64,000 nucleotides of DNA from Sphingobium nicotianae (GCF_018603885.1 NZ_JAHGAW010000001.1:372001-436000), one strand, 5' to 3'. Positions 54,925 to 64,000 are shown, counted from the stretch's first letter. A program made the numbers and translations. The notes: generated by a model from the sequence alone, not told the origin.

Positions 54925-57020
54925 CAACCAGTCTTTCGTGTCTGCTCGGAGGAAGCGTCGCTCCCCCATATATCCGCAAAAGGCAACCGGATGGTAAAGG
55001 TCGTCCCCTGACCCTCAATGCTCTCGACATCGAGCATGCCGCCCATCGTCTGGACGAGCAGCCGCGCCTCATGCGCACCGAGACCGAACCCAGTGGGCTT
55101 GGTCGAACTGAACGGGCGGAACAGCTGATCCCGCATAAACGCCTCGCTCATGCCATGGCCGCGATCGGTCACGCGGATCGAGGCGCCCAACGCATTCTCG
55201 CTGAGGCTGATCCACACCAGACGTCCGGCGGGGCTGGCCTCGATGGCATTGCGCACGAGGTGTCCGATCGCACGGCTAAGCCCCTCCGCATCGGCACGGA
55301 CCGGTCGCATCACGTCGCCGTCCACCTCGACAAGGCCCAGACCCGCCGCCCAGCTTGCGACGAGATCGCGCGCCCAGGGGCCAAGCAGCAGCCCCTTGGC
55401 CTCGGCCCGCGACCCTGGCCGACCCAGCCGCTGCAGCAATTCGGTCATGCGGCTCGCCGTTTCCTTGAGGGTCAGCACCATATCCTCGCGGAACGCGGGA
55501 TTGTCGGCATGACGCTCGGCATTGCTGGCGAGCAACGACATCTGGCTCACCAGATTCTTGAGATCGTGGAGGATGAAGGCGAAACGGCGATTGAACTCGT
55601 CGAAACGCTGCGCCTCGGCGAGAGCGGCCCGGCTGCGCGCCTCGCCGAGCCGCGCGGCCGCCTCCCAGCAGACCACGCGCAATACGTCGAGATCTTCCCA
55701 GTCCAGCCGGCGATTGCCCGGCGGTGCGGCCAGCAGGATCACGCCGACGAGCTGATCAGCGTGGATGAGGGGCGCCAATGCCCAGGTCTGGGCGCTGCGC
55801 TGCATCCAGGCCGGCAGCATCGCGCCATAAGTCGCCCAGTCCGCCGCGAGATCGACGATCCAGGCCGTCTCCAGGAGGCGGTCTGCAAGCACGGCCGGCA
55901 AATGACCCGGCAACTCCGTCTGGACCGGCCAGCACCAATGCTTGGCGAGACTCAGCCGACCATCCTCGTCGCGCAGATAGAGCGCCGCGCTGGGGGCTTC
56001 GATCGCTTCGGCAATCGCGCGGGTGACGCGAGTCTCGAGCGGGGCCTCGTCCGTCCCGTTCTCTCCGACGGTCGCGGCGAAGCGCATCCACAGCATGCGA
56101 TAATCATAGCGGTGCGCGAAGAGATGCTTGGTGATCTCGACCCGCAACCAGGCACGCAGCGACGTCGAGGGCATCAGCGCCAGAACGGAGACGGCGAGCG
56201 CGAACAGGACGCCGAACTGCACCACCCGCCCGACCGGCGCGATGAGGCCGCTGGAAAGGGTCGCGAGCAAAGTGACGACGATCAGATACAGCGCCAATAT
56301 GCCGAGCGATACCAAGCGCATCGTGACTGCGCGGGAGAGCGCCAGCGCCCGCGTTCCGTCATCCGCGCGCAACCCCAGTACCAGCATCAACGAGAAGAGG
56401 GCCATGACGAAGCCGCGCATCGGCCCGATCGAATCGGCGCGGCCGTCGGTGAGCCAGGCGAGCGCATAATGATTGAAGTCATAGGCCCACATGAACGCGA
56501 GTCCGGCGCCGACCCAGGCCTGCCGCCGGGCCGCGGCCGGATGATCGCGCTGAGTGGACATGCCGTGGAGCAATACGAGCGCGCCGAGCGCGAAGGTGCA
56601 GCGCAGCAGCCAGCTCGATTGGAAGACCGGCAGCACGACCTCATTGACGGGCGCGCCCTCGCCGACCAGCAGGTCGAATCCAAGCTGGATCACCAGCACC
56701 TGCGCGAGCGACAGCAGCACCAAGGGCCTGACGCGACCCAGGCTGCCGCCGACGGGATGCCGATGCATATAGATGGTCATCACGCCGAGCCAGGCGCCGT
56801 TGCGGACTGTCTCGGCCACGCCATCGGACAGCGCGCCGATGTTCAGCACGCTCGCCAGCGCATGCCGCAGCGACCAGAGCGCGGTCACCGTCAGCGCGAC
56901 GACCAGGATCTGCCCCTCATAGGAGCGCAGGGAGCGACGGGACGTCAGAATGGCGAGGCTGGTCAGCAACGCCGCGGCAAGCGCGTGTCCCGTATTACCG
57001 GCAACGATCCAGAGTGACAT
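54924..57020 (-). CDS. prsK: XrtA/PEP-CTERM system histidine kinase PrsK
   Basis: A 698-residue sensor kinase. Residues 1-300 hold about nine membrane helices (LAAALLTSLAILTSRRSLRS onward), residues about 330-480 a GAF domain (APSAALYLRDEDGRLSLAKH), then the His box FAFILHDLKNLVSQMSLLAS with the phosphorylated His near 500, and the ATPase domain with N box (LVRNAIEAS), IRVTDRGHGMS and GFGLGAHEARLLVQTMGG. This domain order is the PrsK type. It probably senses an envelope cue and phosphorylates PrsR; both genes overlap. Confidence 0.93.
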   Translation of the reverse strand: MSLWIVAGNTGHALAAALLTSLAILTSRRSLRSYEGQILVVALTVTALWSLRHALASVLNIGALSDGVAETVRNGAWLGVMTIYMHRHPVGGSLGRVRPLVLLSLAQVLVIQLGFDLLVGEGAPVNEVVLPVFQSSWLLRCTFALGALVLLHGMSTQRDHPAAARRQAWVGAGLAFMWAYDFNHYALAWLTDGRADSIGPMRGFVMALFSLMLVLGLRADDGTRALALSRAVTMRLVSLGILALYLIVVTLLATLSSGLIAPVGRVVQFGVLFALAVSVLALMPSTSLRAWLRVEITKHLFAHRYDYRMLWMRFAATVGENGTDEAPLETRVTRAIAEAIEAPSAALYLRDEDGRLSLAKHWCWPVQTELPGHLPAVLADRLLETAWIVDLAADWATYGAMLPAWMQRSAQTWALAPLIHADQLVGVILLAAPPGNRRLDWEDLDVLRVVCWEAAARLGEARSRAALAEAQRFDEFNRRFAFILHDLKNLVSQMSLLASNAERHADNPAFREDMVLTLKETASRMTELLQRLGRPGSRAEAKGLLLGPWARDLVASWAAGLGLVEVDGDVMRPVRADAEGLSRAIGHLVRNAIEASPAGRLVWISLSENALGASIRVTDRGHGMSEAFMRDQLFRPFSSTKPTGFGLGAHEARLLVQTMGGMLDVESIEGQGTTFTIRLPFADIWGSDASSEQTRKTG

Positions 57021-57038
57021 GGCGATGCCCAGCCCGCT

Positions 57039-58427
57039 TCAGCGGGCGCCCTCGGGCCAGAGGATCACGCGCAGCGTCTGCAGCAGGATCAGCAGGTCGA
57101 GGAAGGGTGAATAATTCTTTGCGTAATAAAGGTCATATTCCAGCTTGTTGCGCGAATCCTCGATCGAGGCACCATAAGGATAATTGATCTGCGCCCAGCC
57201 GGTGATGCCCGGCTTTACCATGTGACGCTCCGCATAGTAACGTAGCTGGGTCTCGAGATCCTCGACGAACTGGCGGCGCTCCGGGCGCGGGCCGACGAAG
57301 CTCATGTCGCCTTTGAGGACGTTCCACACCTGCGGCAGTTCATCGATGCGCGTCTTGCGCAGGAAGCGGCCGAGGCGCGTGATGCGCGGATCGTCCTTCT
57401 CGGCCCAGACCGCCTTGCCGGCAACTTCGGCGTCCTGGCGCATCGTGCGCAGCTTCACGATGTTGAATTCCTGGCCATAGAGGCCGACGCGCAGCTGCTT
57501 GTAGAAGGCCGGGCCCTTGCTATCGAGCATGACGGCAAGCGCGCCGAGCAGGATGATCGGCGCGGTCAGCACCAGCAGCAAGGCGCTCGCGGTCACGTCG
57601 AACAGGCGCTTGGCGATTGCGGAAAGGCGCTGGCCCGAGGAAAAGCCGTCCGAGAAAATGAGCCAGCTGGGATTGACCGTGTCGAGATCGATGCGACCGG
57701 TCTCCCGCTCCAGGAAGGTCGAGAGATCGTTGACGTGGACGCCGGTGGTCTTGATGCGCAGCAAGTCGCTCATCGGGACGGAGTTGCGCCGTTCCTCCAG
57801 CGCAAGGATCACCTCGCTGGCCGCCAGCCGGACAACGAAATCCGACATATTATAGATGGCGCTGCGGTTGATCGCTTCAGGAATGAGCTGCTCGCCATCG
57901 TTCATGGCGATATAGCCCACGACGATATAGCCCGAGCCCGAGCGCTTCTCGAGCTGGCGGATGCGATCCGCCCGCTTGCCCGCGCCCAGCACGACGAGCC
58001 GGCGCTTGAACGCCTCGCCGCCAAGCATCGATCCGAGCAGGATGCGCAGCGTGATCAGGAAAAGGAAGGCAAGCACCATCGCGTAGAGCGAATTGGACCG
58101 CCACAAGGTGAAGTCCGGCATCGCGAAGTGCATGACCGAGAGAAAGATGACGCCGAGCGAAATGGCGACGAGCAGCCGCGCCATGGCGAAGCGCAGGGAG
58201 GTCAGAGCCTCGGGGCTATAAACACCGACCGCGATCATCGCCGTCTGCAGCGCGACGGCGAAGCTCGCAAGCGGGCCGATGCGGTTATAGATCTGGTCGA
58301 CATCCATCGCGATCTGGTGGGCGCGCAGCACCCATCCCGCCTCCGCAGCCGCCACCAGCAGCGCAAAGTCGAAAATGCCGAGCATCAACACCGCATGCGG
58401 AATATAATGCTTGAACACCCTGATCAT
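57039..58427 (-). CDS. XrtA/PEP-CTERM system polyprenyl glycosyltransferase (TIGR03013 type)
   Basis: A 462-residue sugar-1-phosphate transferase. Four to five N-terminal membrane helices (10-130), a nucleotide-binding-like middle region ([20 protein letters not shown]), and the catalytic domain from about 270: [86 protein letters not shown] and [15 protein letters not shown]. This subfamily accompanies XrtA and PrsK/PrsR and starts the exopolysaccharide. Located 18 bases before prsK on the same strand, so it is the first gene of this operon. Confidence 0.92.
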   Translation of the reverse strand: MIRVFKHYIPHAVLMLGIFDFALLVAAAEAGWVLRAHQIAMDVDQIYNRIGPLASFAVALQTAMIAVGVYSPEALTSLRFAMARLLVAISLGVIFLSVMHFAMPDFTLWRSNSLYAMVLAFLFLITLRILLGSMLGGEAFKRRLVVLGAGKRADRIRQLEKRSGSGYIVVGYIAMNDGEQLIPEAINRSAIYNMSDFVVRLAASEVILALEERRNSVPMSDLLRIKTTGVHVNDLSTFLERETGRIDLDTVNPSWLIFSDGFSSGQRLSAIAKRLFDVTASALLLVLTAPIILLGALAVMLDSKGPAFYKQLRVGLYGQEFNIVKLRTMRQDAEVAGKAVWAEKDDPRITRLGRFLRKTRIDELPQVWNVLKGDMSFVGPRPERRQFVEDLETQLRYYAERHMVKPGITGWAQINYPYGASIEDSRNKLEYDLYYAKNYSPFLDLLILLQTLRVILWPEGAR

Positions 58428-58517
58428 GCCGACCCGTCACCCCCGCGGCGTGAGCATTTCATGCTTTGCCGCCTTACATCAAGCCGCCGGATTCTCCGAC
58501 AGTCTCAGAGGCATACA

Positions 58518-58587
58518 CGGTAAATGGCAAATATATGTTGAACGGCGCAGCGCGATCCTGCGCCGGACCGATATCGTCCATTTACCG
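58518..58587. promoter_or_regulatory. Spaced inverted repeat in the divergent promoter region
   Basis: CGGTAAATGG at 58518-58527 and CCATTTACCG at 58578-58587 are perfect 10-bp inverted copies with centres 60 bases apart, within the about 220-base region between the XrtA-system glycosyltransferase (minus) and the small secreted protein (plus). Two half-sites on the same DNA face could bind a dimeric regulator and loop. No sigma-54 -24/-12 match was found by eye. Confidence 0.4.
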
Positions 58588-58648
58588 GATGCTAAGGCCA
58601 TTTGCGTAAAGTCCGACCGCTCGGCCGGGCCGGGCATCGGAGCAGGGC

Positions 58649-59050
58649 ATGTCGAAGCGGATTTATCAGATCACTGCACTGGCGATCCTGATCGGTGCGC
58701 CCATTCTCGTAAACAGTATCAGCAGCGCCCTGCCCGGCGCCGAGCGCGCCGCTCACGCCGCCGCGGAAAAAGCACCGGCGCCGAACCGGCCGGCCGTCCC
58801 CGCATCCGCTCCGACTGACGCCGCCACGCCGCCCATACAGATCACGCCCAGCACGAATGCTGTCGCCGACGCGACCCCGACGCTGGATGCAACGGGCATC
58901 TCGCCCGCTTCATCGGACGACGCCATGGCCGCGCCGGTCCCGGCACCGCCCGTGGTGATCACCCCCGCCGTGCAAGCAGCGCCTGTCGCATCCGACTATG
59001 TGCCACCGCGCAAGACGGTGGGACCGCGCTCGCTCTCCGTGCGGGAATAG
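58649..59050 (+). CDS. Small Ala/Pro-rich exported protein of unknown function
   Basis: A 133-residue protein with an N-terminal signal or anchor (IYQITALAILIGAPILVNSI, residues 5-24) and a low-complexity body rich in Ala, Pro and Thr, ending YVPPRKTVGPRSLSVRE. RBS GGAG about 9 nt upstream of ATG 58649. No family recognised. It is divergent from the polysaccharide initiating enzyme and shares the spaced inverted repeat upstream. Confidence 0.6.
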   Translation: MSKRIYQITALAILIGAPILVNSISSALPGAERAAHAAAEKAPAPNRPAVPASAPTDAATPPIQITPSTNAVADATPTLDATGISPASSDDAMAAPVPAPPVVITPAVQAAPVASDYVPPRKTVGPRSLSVRE

Positions 59051-59056
59051 GCGGGC

Positions 59057-59650
59057 TCAGGCGAAGTCGCGCGCCAGCTCGCGCCTGATTTCTTCACCGA
59101 TCATCGCCATGTGGCCGTAATGCGGATGATCGATCCCGAACAGAATCTGTCCCTCGCCCCCTTGCCAGGTGGCGACCTGTGCATCGCTGAACGGAAAATG
59201 GAGGAAATGGACGCTGGATGCCTTGCCGTCCGCCCGGCTGCGCTCCACATCTCCTTCCGGCACGGCGTCGATCCGCTCGCCCGCGACCGAAAGATAGATA
59301 TGATCTTCGATACCACCGAGGCGGCCCAGCGTGTGCGCGCGGATCACCGGATCATCGATCTCGATCATCAACGTGCAGGTGAGCTCGCGGCCGTTGGGGA
59401 TCATCGGATTATAGGCGGCAAGCTCGTCGACCAGCTGCTCCTCGCCGCCTTTCTCGATGCGCAGCATTTCCTGCACCTGCAGCCACATGCTGTCCCAATT
59501 CTCGAAGGTCACGGTGATGTGCGGCCCGACCGACACGCGGCGGAACCGCTTGCGCAGCAGCGCCTCCTCGCGCTTGAGTGGGCGGATCGTCTCATAGGTG
59601 CCGAGGTCCATGATGTCCTCGCGCGTGATGATGCGGGCGTCATGCGGCAT
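59057..59650 (-). CDS. DUF3501 family protein
   Basis: A 197-residue protein: [20 protein letters not shown] (about 7-26), [60 protein letters not shown] and a C-terminal [20 protein letters not shown]. This matches DUF3501, which is regularly found beside a CCG-type Fe-S protein and a rubrerythrin. It follows the Fe-S gene by about 11 bases. Function unknown; likely a partner in peroxide defence (inference). Confidence 0.88.
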   Translation of the reverse strand: MPHDARIITREDIMDLGTYETIRPLKREEALLRKRFRRVSVGPHITVTFENWDSMWLQVQEMLRIEKGGEEQLVDELAAYNPMIPNGRELTCTLMIEIDDPVIRAHTLGRLGGIEDHIYLSVAGERIDAVPEGDVERSRADGKASSVHFLHFPFSDAQVATWQGGEGQILFGIDHPHYGHMAMIGEEIRRELARDFA

Positions 59651-59661
59651 GGCTCGCTCCT

Positions 59662-60984
59662 TTAGAGGCCATAGGCCCGCGCCATCACTTCGATCGGATG
59701 GCCGATGCGCTCGGGCGCGGCATTGCCGGACAGCTCCAGCACCTGCTTGAGGTGCGGCCCGGCCAGCGGGCATTCGCTGACCATGACGTCCGGCATATCC
59801 TTGGCGAGCTGGCGCGCGGCGGGACGGCCGACCTTGACCGCCGTGTCGAAATGCTGCGCAAAAATACCCCACTTGCCGCCATGGCCCGAGCAGCGATCGG
59901 TGAGCGCCGGTTTCGCACCCGGGATGAGGCGCAGCATTTCCAGCGCCTTCGGTCCCATATTCTGCGCGCGCGCGTGGCAGGCGAAATGGACGCCGATCTT
60001 CGCGTCCCATTCCACGATCGGCATGAGGCCGGTCTCCTTGGCCAGCATGACGATATATTGCGAGACGTCGAATGTGTTGGCCGAGAGTCTGGCGATTGCT
60101 GCATGGTCCGGCTGCAGCAAAGGCCATTCGAACTTGAGCATCAGCGCACAGGAGGTGGTGAGCGGCACCACCGCATAGCCCGCGTCGATCAACGGCTCGA
60201 AATGCGCCGCGACGCGCTCGGCCGCGCTCGCCACCGCGGCGAGATCGCCATTCTCGAATCTGGGCATGCCGCAGCATTTCGGATATTCGATGCGCACCTC
60301 GACGCCGTTGTGGGCGAGCACCTTGATCGCCGCCTCGCCCGGCGTCTGGTCGTTGAAGTTGGCGAAACAGGTGGCGTAGAGCGCCACCTTGCGACCGAAA
60401 GCGGGGCCGTCCGGATTGGGCGGCGGCACCAGCGCCTGCTTGTTGGCGAGCGGCACGTCCGCATAGGCCGGGAGATGCGCGCGCTTGTCGATCCCAAGCG
60501 TCGCCTGCATGACGCCGCGCGCGGGGCTGGCTTCCTTCGTCGCGAAATTGGCAAGGCCGCTGGCGAGCGTCGCGAGCTTGCCGTTGCGATCGGTTTTGGC
60601 GAGCTCCCGGTCGGCGAAGCTGGTCAGCCCCTTGCGATGCTCGACCGCCCGATAGCGCAGCATGAGATGCGGAAAATCGAGGTCGAACGCGTGCGGCGGC
60701 ACATAGGGGCACTTCACCATGAAGCACATGTCGCACAGGGTGCAGTCGTCGACGACCGCCTTGAGGTCCGCCGCGGTCAGATCCTCGACCGATTCGTTCG
60801 GGCTCTCGTCGACCAGATCGAACAGGCGCGGAAAGCTGCTGCACAGATTGAAGCAGCGCCGGCACCCATGGCAGATGTCGAACACGCGGCGGAGTTCCGT
60901 GTCCAGCGCGGTCTCGTCGTAGAAGCTGTCATCGTCCCAAGCGATCGGGTGACGCATGGGTGCTTCGAGACTGCCTTCCTTCAT
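59662..60984 (-). CDS. (Fe-S)-binding, heterodisulfide-reductase/GlpC-like protein
   Basis: A 440-residue electron carrier. Two [4Fe-4S] ferredoxin-like cysteine sets are near the N-terminus ([11 protein letters not shown] about 38-48; [18 protein letters not shown] about 81-98). The C-terminal half has CCG-type domains: [12 protein letters not shown] then [11 protein letters not shown], and [13 protein letters not shown] then [11 protein letters not shown]. No flavin or quinone site is visible. In the conserved neighbourhood with rubrerythrin and DUF3501 it could supply electrons for peroxide reduction. Start ATG 60984. Confidence 0.9.
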   Translation of the reverse strand: MKEGSLEAPMRHPIAWDDDSFYDETALDTELRRVFDICHGCRRCFNLCSSFPRLFDLVDESPNESVEDLTAADLKAVVDDCTLCDMCFMVKCPYVPPHAFDLDFPHLMLRYRAVEHRKGLTSFADRELAKTDRNGKLATLASGLANFATKEASPARGVMQATLGIDKRAHLPAYADVPLANKQALVPPPNPDGPAFGRKVALYATCFANFNDQTPGEAAIKVLAHNGVEVRIEYPKCCGMPRFENGDLAAVASAAERVAAHFEPLIDAGYAVVPLTTSCALMLKFEWPLLQPDHAAIARLSANTFDVSQYIVMLAKETGLMPIVEWDAKIGVHFACHARAQNMGPKALEMLRLIPGAKPALTDRCSGHGGKWGIFAQHFDTAVKVGRPAARQLAKDMPDVMVSECPLAGPHLKQVLELSGNAAPERIGHPIEVMARAYGL

Positions 60985-61097
60985 AGGATCTCCCCTCCTC
61001 GCCGCATAGGATCAGCGACCTCCCCCAACAGAAACGGCCACCTGATCAGGGGGCGAATCAGGTGGCCACATCTGACGTCTGAGCAAAGGGGAGCGTC

Positions 61098-61526
61098 TCA
61101 GGCGTCGGCCAGCACTGCGTCCAGCGTCTTCTGGAACTTGCCGGCGTGGCTCTTCTCGGCCTTGGCGAGCGTCTCGAACCATTCGGCGATCTCGTCGAAG
61201 CCCTCGTCGCGCGCGGTCTTGGCCATGCCCGGATACATGTCGGTATATTCGTGGGTCTCGCCCGCGATCGCCGACTTGAGGTTGCTCACCGTATCACCGA
61301 TCGGCATGTCGGTCGCCGGATCGCCGCCGCCGCTCTGGAGGAACTCGAGATGGCCATGTGCGTGGCCGGTCTCACCTTCAGCCGTCGAGCGGAACACCGC
61401 CGCGACGTCGTTATGGCCTTCAATGTCGGCCTGCTGCGCGAAATAGAGATAGCGGCGATTGGCCTGGCTTTCGCCGGCAAACGCGGCCTTGAGATTGTCC
61501 TCGGTCTTCGAACCCTTGAGTTCCAT
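61098..61526 (-). CDS. Rubrerythrin family protein without rubredoxin domain
   Basis: A 142-residue diiron four-helix protein: [20 protein letters not shown] (about 12-31), [14 protein letters not shown] (about 50-63), [20 protein letters not shown] (about 86-105) and [18 protein letters not shown]. The E-x2-H pairs supply the iron ligands. The C-terminal rubredoxin-like zinc/iron domain of classical rubrerythrin is absent, so an external donor is needed; the adjacent Fe-S protein is a candidate. First of three minus-strand genes; peroxide reductase role known for the family. Confidence 0.93.
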   Translation of the reverse strand: MELKGSKTEDNLKAAFAGESQANRRYLYFAQQADIEGHNDVAAVFRSTAEGETGHAHGHLEFLQSGGGDPATDMPIGDTVSNLKSAIAGETHEYTDMYPGMAKTARDEGFDEIAEWFETLAKAEKSHAGKFQKTLDAVLADA

Positions 61527-61635
61527 CTTCGCTCTCCTTCAACCGAACGGGGATCGTCTGATCTTTTTGTTCAGTCGGAGTGTATCCACGCGAGGCGCCC
61601 GCGCCAGTGCATTGTCGCAATGAGCTTGATCGGCG

Positions 61636-61667
61636 AAATCGATCATCGAGACCTGATTGATCGATTT
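61636..61667. promoter_or_regulatory. Perfect inverted repeat upstream of the rubrerythrin gene
   Basis: AAATCGATCA at 61636-61645 and TGATCGATTT at 61658-61667 are perfect 10-bp inverted copies with a 12-base spacer. It lies about 110 bases upstream of the rubrerythrin start in the gap of about 250 bases towards the amidohydrolase gene. It has the look of an operator for a dimeric regulator; it does not match the OxyR spacing I checked. Confidence 0.45.
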
Positions 61668-61778
61668 GCTAATGCGTCGCAATAGTGGACTCGCTTCGAC
61701 TATAACCTTTCTTGTTCAGATCGACACGAACGACAGGAGAGGTGCGTCTTACTAAGACGGACTCTGGATGAGCGCCCG

Positions 61779-63110
61779 CTATTTCTTCAGGATGTCCAGC
61801 GCCGCCACGGTGAGCGCCTTGCTCGCGGTGCCAATCACCGCGTCGGGATCGGGCGCCCAGAGCGGGCTGTGGAGGCCCGGCAGGCTGATCTCGCCCTTGT
61901 GCGCGCGCGCGACCTTGGCGGGATCGACGCCGCCGACCCAGAAGATGAAGCTCTCGATCGTCTTGTCGGTGCGATAATATTGGCTGAAATCCTCGCCGGC
62001 CATGACCGGGGGCACGGGCCTGACCCGATCCGCGCCGAAATGCGTGGCGAAGACCCCGGCCAGCCGCTCCGTGATCGCCGGCGTGTTGAAGGTCGAAGGC
62101 GTGTAATCCTTCTCGGCCGTCATGATCGGCATGCGGTCCTCGGGCACGCCGGCGGCGATCGCCTCGCCCCGCGCGATCCGCTCGATGCCCTTGAGCAGCG
62201 CGTCCCGCGCCCCGTCCGAATAGCTGCGCACGGTAATCAGCAGCTTCGCCTGGTCGGGAATGACATTATGCTTGGCGCCCGCGATGAAGCTGCCGACCGT
62301 GACCACCGCCGGCTCCTGCGGATCGCGCTCGCGGCTGACCAGGGTCTGGAGACTGGTGACGATGCGGCTCGCGATGACGATAGGATCCTTCGTCATGTGC
62401 GGATAGGCGCCATGGCCGCCGACGCCGCGCACGGTCAGGTCGATGCTGTCGACATTGGCCAGCGCCCAGTCCTTGGGATAGCCGATCGTCCCGGCCGGCA
62501 GCTCGGCGCTGTCATGGAAGGCGATGACATAATCGGGCTTGGGAAAGCGGGTGAACAGGCCGTCCTCGATCATGGCCTTGGCGCCCAGGCCGATCTCCTC
62601 GGCAGGCTGCAGGATCATGACGAGGGTGCCGGACCATCTGTCCTTCATCGCCGACAGCGTCTGCGCCGCGCCGATCCAGGCGGACATGTGCGTATCGTGC
62701 CCGCAGGCATGCATGACCGGGCTCTCGATGCCGTCACGCGTGGTGGCGACGACCTTCGACGCGAAGGGCAGACCGGTCTTCTCGGCGAGCGGCAGCGCGT
62801 CCATGTCTGCGCGGATCATCAGCACCGGGCCAGTGCCGTTCCTGAGCACCGCGACGACGCCGGTCTGGCCGACCTTCTCGGTCACGGCGAAGCCCAGCTT
62901 CCTCGCCCGCGCGGCGAGCTTGGCGGCGGTCTGCACTTCCTGGAAGCTCAGCTCGGGATGCGCATGCAGATCGCGGTAGAGCTCGATCAGGCCGGGCATT
63001 GCGCCGTCGATGCGGGCGTCGACATCGTCGGCTGCGGCGGCTGGACTGCTCAACGTCATCAATGCTCCTCCGATGAGGCAGGCGAGCCGGGCCGCCCTGG
63101 ACTGTCTCAT
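61779..63110 (-). CDS. Secreted M20 family amidohydrolase
   Basis: A 443-residue metallohydrolase of the M20D (hippurate/IAA-amino-acid hydrolase) type. Signal peptide 1-27 (ACLIGGALMTLSSPAAAADD). Then DLHAHPELSFQEVQTAAKLA, VLMIRADMDALPLAEKTGLP, MHACGHDTHMSAWIGAAQTL (metal Cys-His), ILQPAEEIGLGAKAMIEDGL (catalytic Glu-Glu) and VMAGEDFSQYY. Predicted to hydrolyse N-acyl or peptide-like amides in the periplasm. ATG 63110 follows GAGGGAGA. Substrate unknown. Confidence 0.92.
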   Translation of the reverse strand: MRQSRAARLACLIGGALMTLSSPAAAADDVDARIDGAMPGLIELYRDLHAHPELSFQEVQTAAKLAARARKLGFAVTEKVGQTGVVAVLRNGTGPVLMIRADMDALPLAEKTGLPFASKVVATTRDGIESPVMHACGHDTHMSAWIGAAQTLSAMKDRWSGTLVMILQPAEEIGLGAKAMIEDGLFTRFPKPDYVIAFHDSAELPAGTIGYPKDWALANVDSIDLTVRGVGGHGAYPHMTKDPIVIASRIVTSLQTLVSRERDPQEPAVVTVGSFIAGAKHNVIPDQAKLLITVRSYSDGARDALLKGIERIARGEAIAAGVPEDRMPIMTAEKDYTPSTFNTPAITERLAGVFATHFGADRVRPVPPVMAGEDFSQYYRTDKTIESFIFWVGGVDPAKVARAHKGEISLPGLHSPLWAPDPDAVIGTASKALTVAALDILKK

Positions 63111-63228
63111 GAATGGGTCTCCCTCTTGAGAGCGAGCATAAGCGGTTTTGGCGAGGGGGAAAGGGGCGGCGGGAGGTTTGTCATGACGAGCGCTCTTGCG
63201 AACGCCCTGTCCTACTCCCGTCGGATGA

Positions 63229-64000
63229 TTATTCCGCCGCCTCGGATGCATCATTGGCAGGAGCAGCCCCTTCGCCCGACCCGAGCTCCGGCAATCTTGC
63301 CAGCGCCTCGACCGGTTCCATCGCATCGATCTCGCGCGAGCCGGTCTCGACGCTCAGTTCCTTGAAGCGGCGGCCTGTGACCAGCACGCGATTCTCGAAG
63401 CTGGAGACAAACCGGTTGTAATGCCCCACCGAGCCGTTGAGGCTGCGCCCGAGCGCGGACAAGTGCCCGGCCGCGACCGACAGCCGCTCATACATCTCCT
63501 TGCCGAGCACACCGATCGCCTGCGCCTGCTCGGCCAGCTTCTCCTGCCGCCAGACGCTCGCGACAGTGCGGGTGATGGCGATGAGATTGGTCGGCGTCGC
63601 CAGCAGCACGCGCCGCTCGAACGCCCATTCCCACAGCGCGGCATCCTGCTCCAGCGCGGCGGAGAGGAAATGCTCGCCGGGGATGAACATCACCACATAG
63701 TCCGCCGCCTTGCCGAAGCGCGTCCAGTAATCCTTGGCGCCAAGCTGCTGCGCGTGGAGGCGGATCGCGGCGGCATGGGCGCGCAGATGGCCGAGGCGCG
63801 CGGTATCGTCGGCCGCCTCGCTGGCATCCTGATAGGCATTGAGCGAGCATTTCGCGTCGATGATCAGCTCGCGCCCACCCGGCAGGCGCACGATCACGTC
63901 CGGCCGCAGTCGCCCGTCCTCGGTGTCGACCGAGACTTCGCGCAGATAGTCGATATGCTCGGAGAGACCGGCCTGCTCGAGCAGATTGTGGAGCGACTGC
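63229..64000 (-). CDS. rmuC: DNA recombination protein RmuC, C-terminal part (partial)
   Basis: The frame runs off the right edge of the window, so the 5' end is missing. The visible 257 residues contain the RmuC nuclease-like core: DYLREVSVDTEDGRLRPDVI, VRLPGGRELIIDAKCSLNAY (Asp and Lys of a PD-(D/E)xK-like site), DYVVMFIPGEHFLSAALEQD, LLATPTNLIAITRTVASVWR and FENRVLVTGRRFKEL. RmuC limits inversions at repeats and is thought to act on structured DNA. Short acidic Ala-rich tail. Confidence 0.93.
   Translation of the reverse strand, partial: QSLHNLLEQAGLSEHIDYLREVSVDTEDGRLRPDVIVRLPGGRELIIDAKCSLNAYQDASEAADDTARLGHLRAHAAAIRLHAQQLGAKDYWTRFGKAADYVVMFIPGEHFLSAALEQDAALWEWAFERRVLLATPTNLIAITRTVASVWRQEKLAEQAQAIGVLGKEMYERLSVAAGHLSALGRSLNGSVGHYNRFVSSFENRVLVTGRRFKELSVETGSREIDAMEPVEALARLPELGSGEGAAPANDASEAAE

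Noticed and set aside
58524..58542. Sigma-54 promoter beginning TGGCA
   Set aside because: The downstream GC element is not at the required distance from GG; off by about two bases and lacking GC.
61680..61705. OxyR site upstream of rubrerythrin (ATAG ... CTAT)
   Set aside because: The two tetranucleotides are 14 bases apart, whereas OxyR half-sites need 7-base spacing; only one pair is present.

Overview
The window is a GC-rich chromosomal segment that reads as an alphaproteobacterium, most likely of the Sphingomonadales. I infer this from the trigger-factor start, a CcrM-type DNA methyltransferase, the XrtA/PEP-CTERM regulatory pair PrsK/PrsR with its dedicated glycosyltransferase, and the general gene repertoire. 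No rRNA operon, CRISPR array, prophage or intact insertion sequence was found. Both edges cut genes: tig on the left and rmuC on the right.

Layout. 1-4.5 kb: 5' end of tig, a tRNA-Leu(UAG), and the gatC-gatA-(serine-acetyltransferase-like)-gatB operon on the minus strand with overlapping genes. 4.5-8.4 kb: a DUF4153 membrane protein, then on the plus strand a DUF3089 hydrolase, ruvX and a DUF1294 membrane protein. 8.4-10.6 kb: pyrB and a dihydroorotase homologue that has lost its metal-binding His-x-His. 10.6-14.5 kb: a ParA ATPase, a ribbon-helix-helix partner and a SPOR lipoprotein in one operon, with a divergent Sel1/SPOR protein. 14.7-18.6 kb: GFA protein, serB and miaA (divergent, start codons overlapping), and a secreted PhoX-like protein with a PEP-CTERM tail. 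18.6-22.6 kb: the branched-chain amino-acid locus ilvB-(121-aa unknown)-ilvN-ilvC, preceded by an unusual Ile/Leu/Val-rich leader. 22.6-37.3 kb: two long palindromic repeats, mug, YceI, and a surface-polysaccharide cluster (wecB, wecC, sugar-1-P transferase, three glycosyltransferases of the GT2/GT4 types counting the one at 23.7 kb, flippase, FkbM and other methyltransferases, a GT-C type membrane protein). 37.5-45.2 kb: cupin, folP, SRPBCC, SnoaL-like, ccrM with a GANTC-packed promoter, a manganese exporter behind a yybP-ykoY riboswitch, a nucleotidyltransferase, rnhB, and a ThiD-VOC fusion. 45.3-50.8 kb: nitrobindin-like protein, DUF1272, glmM, a POT peptide transporter, nitroreductase, GntR regulator. 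50.8-58.4 kb: an 0.8-kb gene-free stretch, a lipoprotein resembling a glycoside hydrolase, then prsR, prsK and the XrtA-system glycosyltransferase. 58.6-64 kb: a small secreted protein, the DUF3501/Fe-S/rubrerythrin group, an M20 amidohydrolase and rmuC.

How the parts fit. Much of the window serves the envelope: UDP-ManNAc(A) precursor synthesis (glmM, wecB, wecC), lipid-linked chain initiation (two separate polyprenyl-phosphate sugar transferases), chain extension and export, and the PEP-CTERM/XrtA control circuit whose likely client (the PhoX-like protein) also lies here. The exosortase itself is not in the window. The most interesting non-genic signals are the GANTC cluster plus CtrA-like box upstream of ccrM, the Mn riboswitch, a 29-bp element shared by the upstream regions of wecB and the YceI gene at nearly equal distance, G8/C9 tracts within a polysaccharide gene, and the putative ilvB leader peptide.
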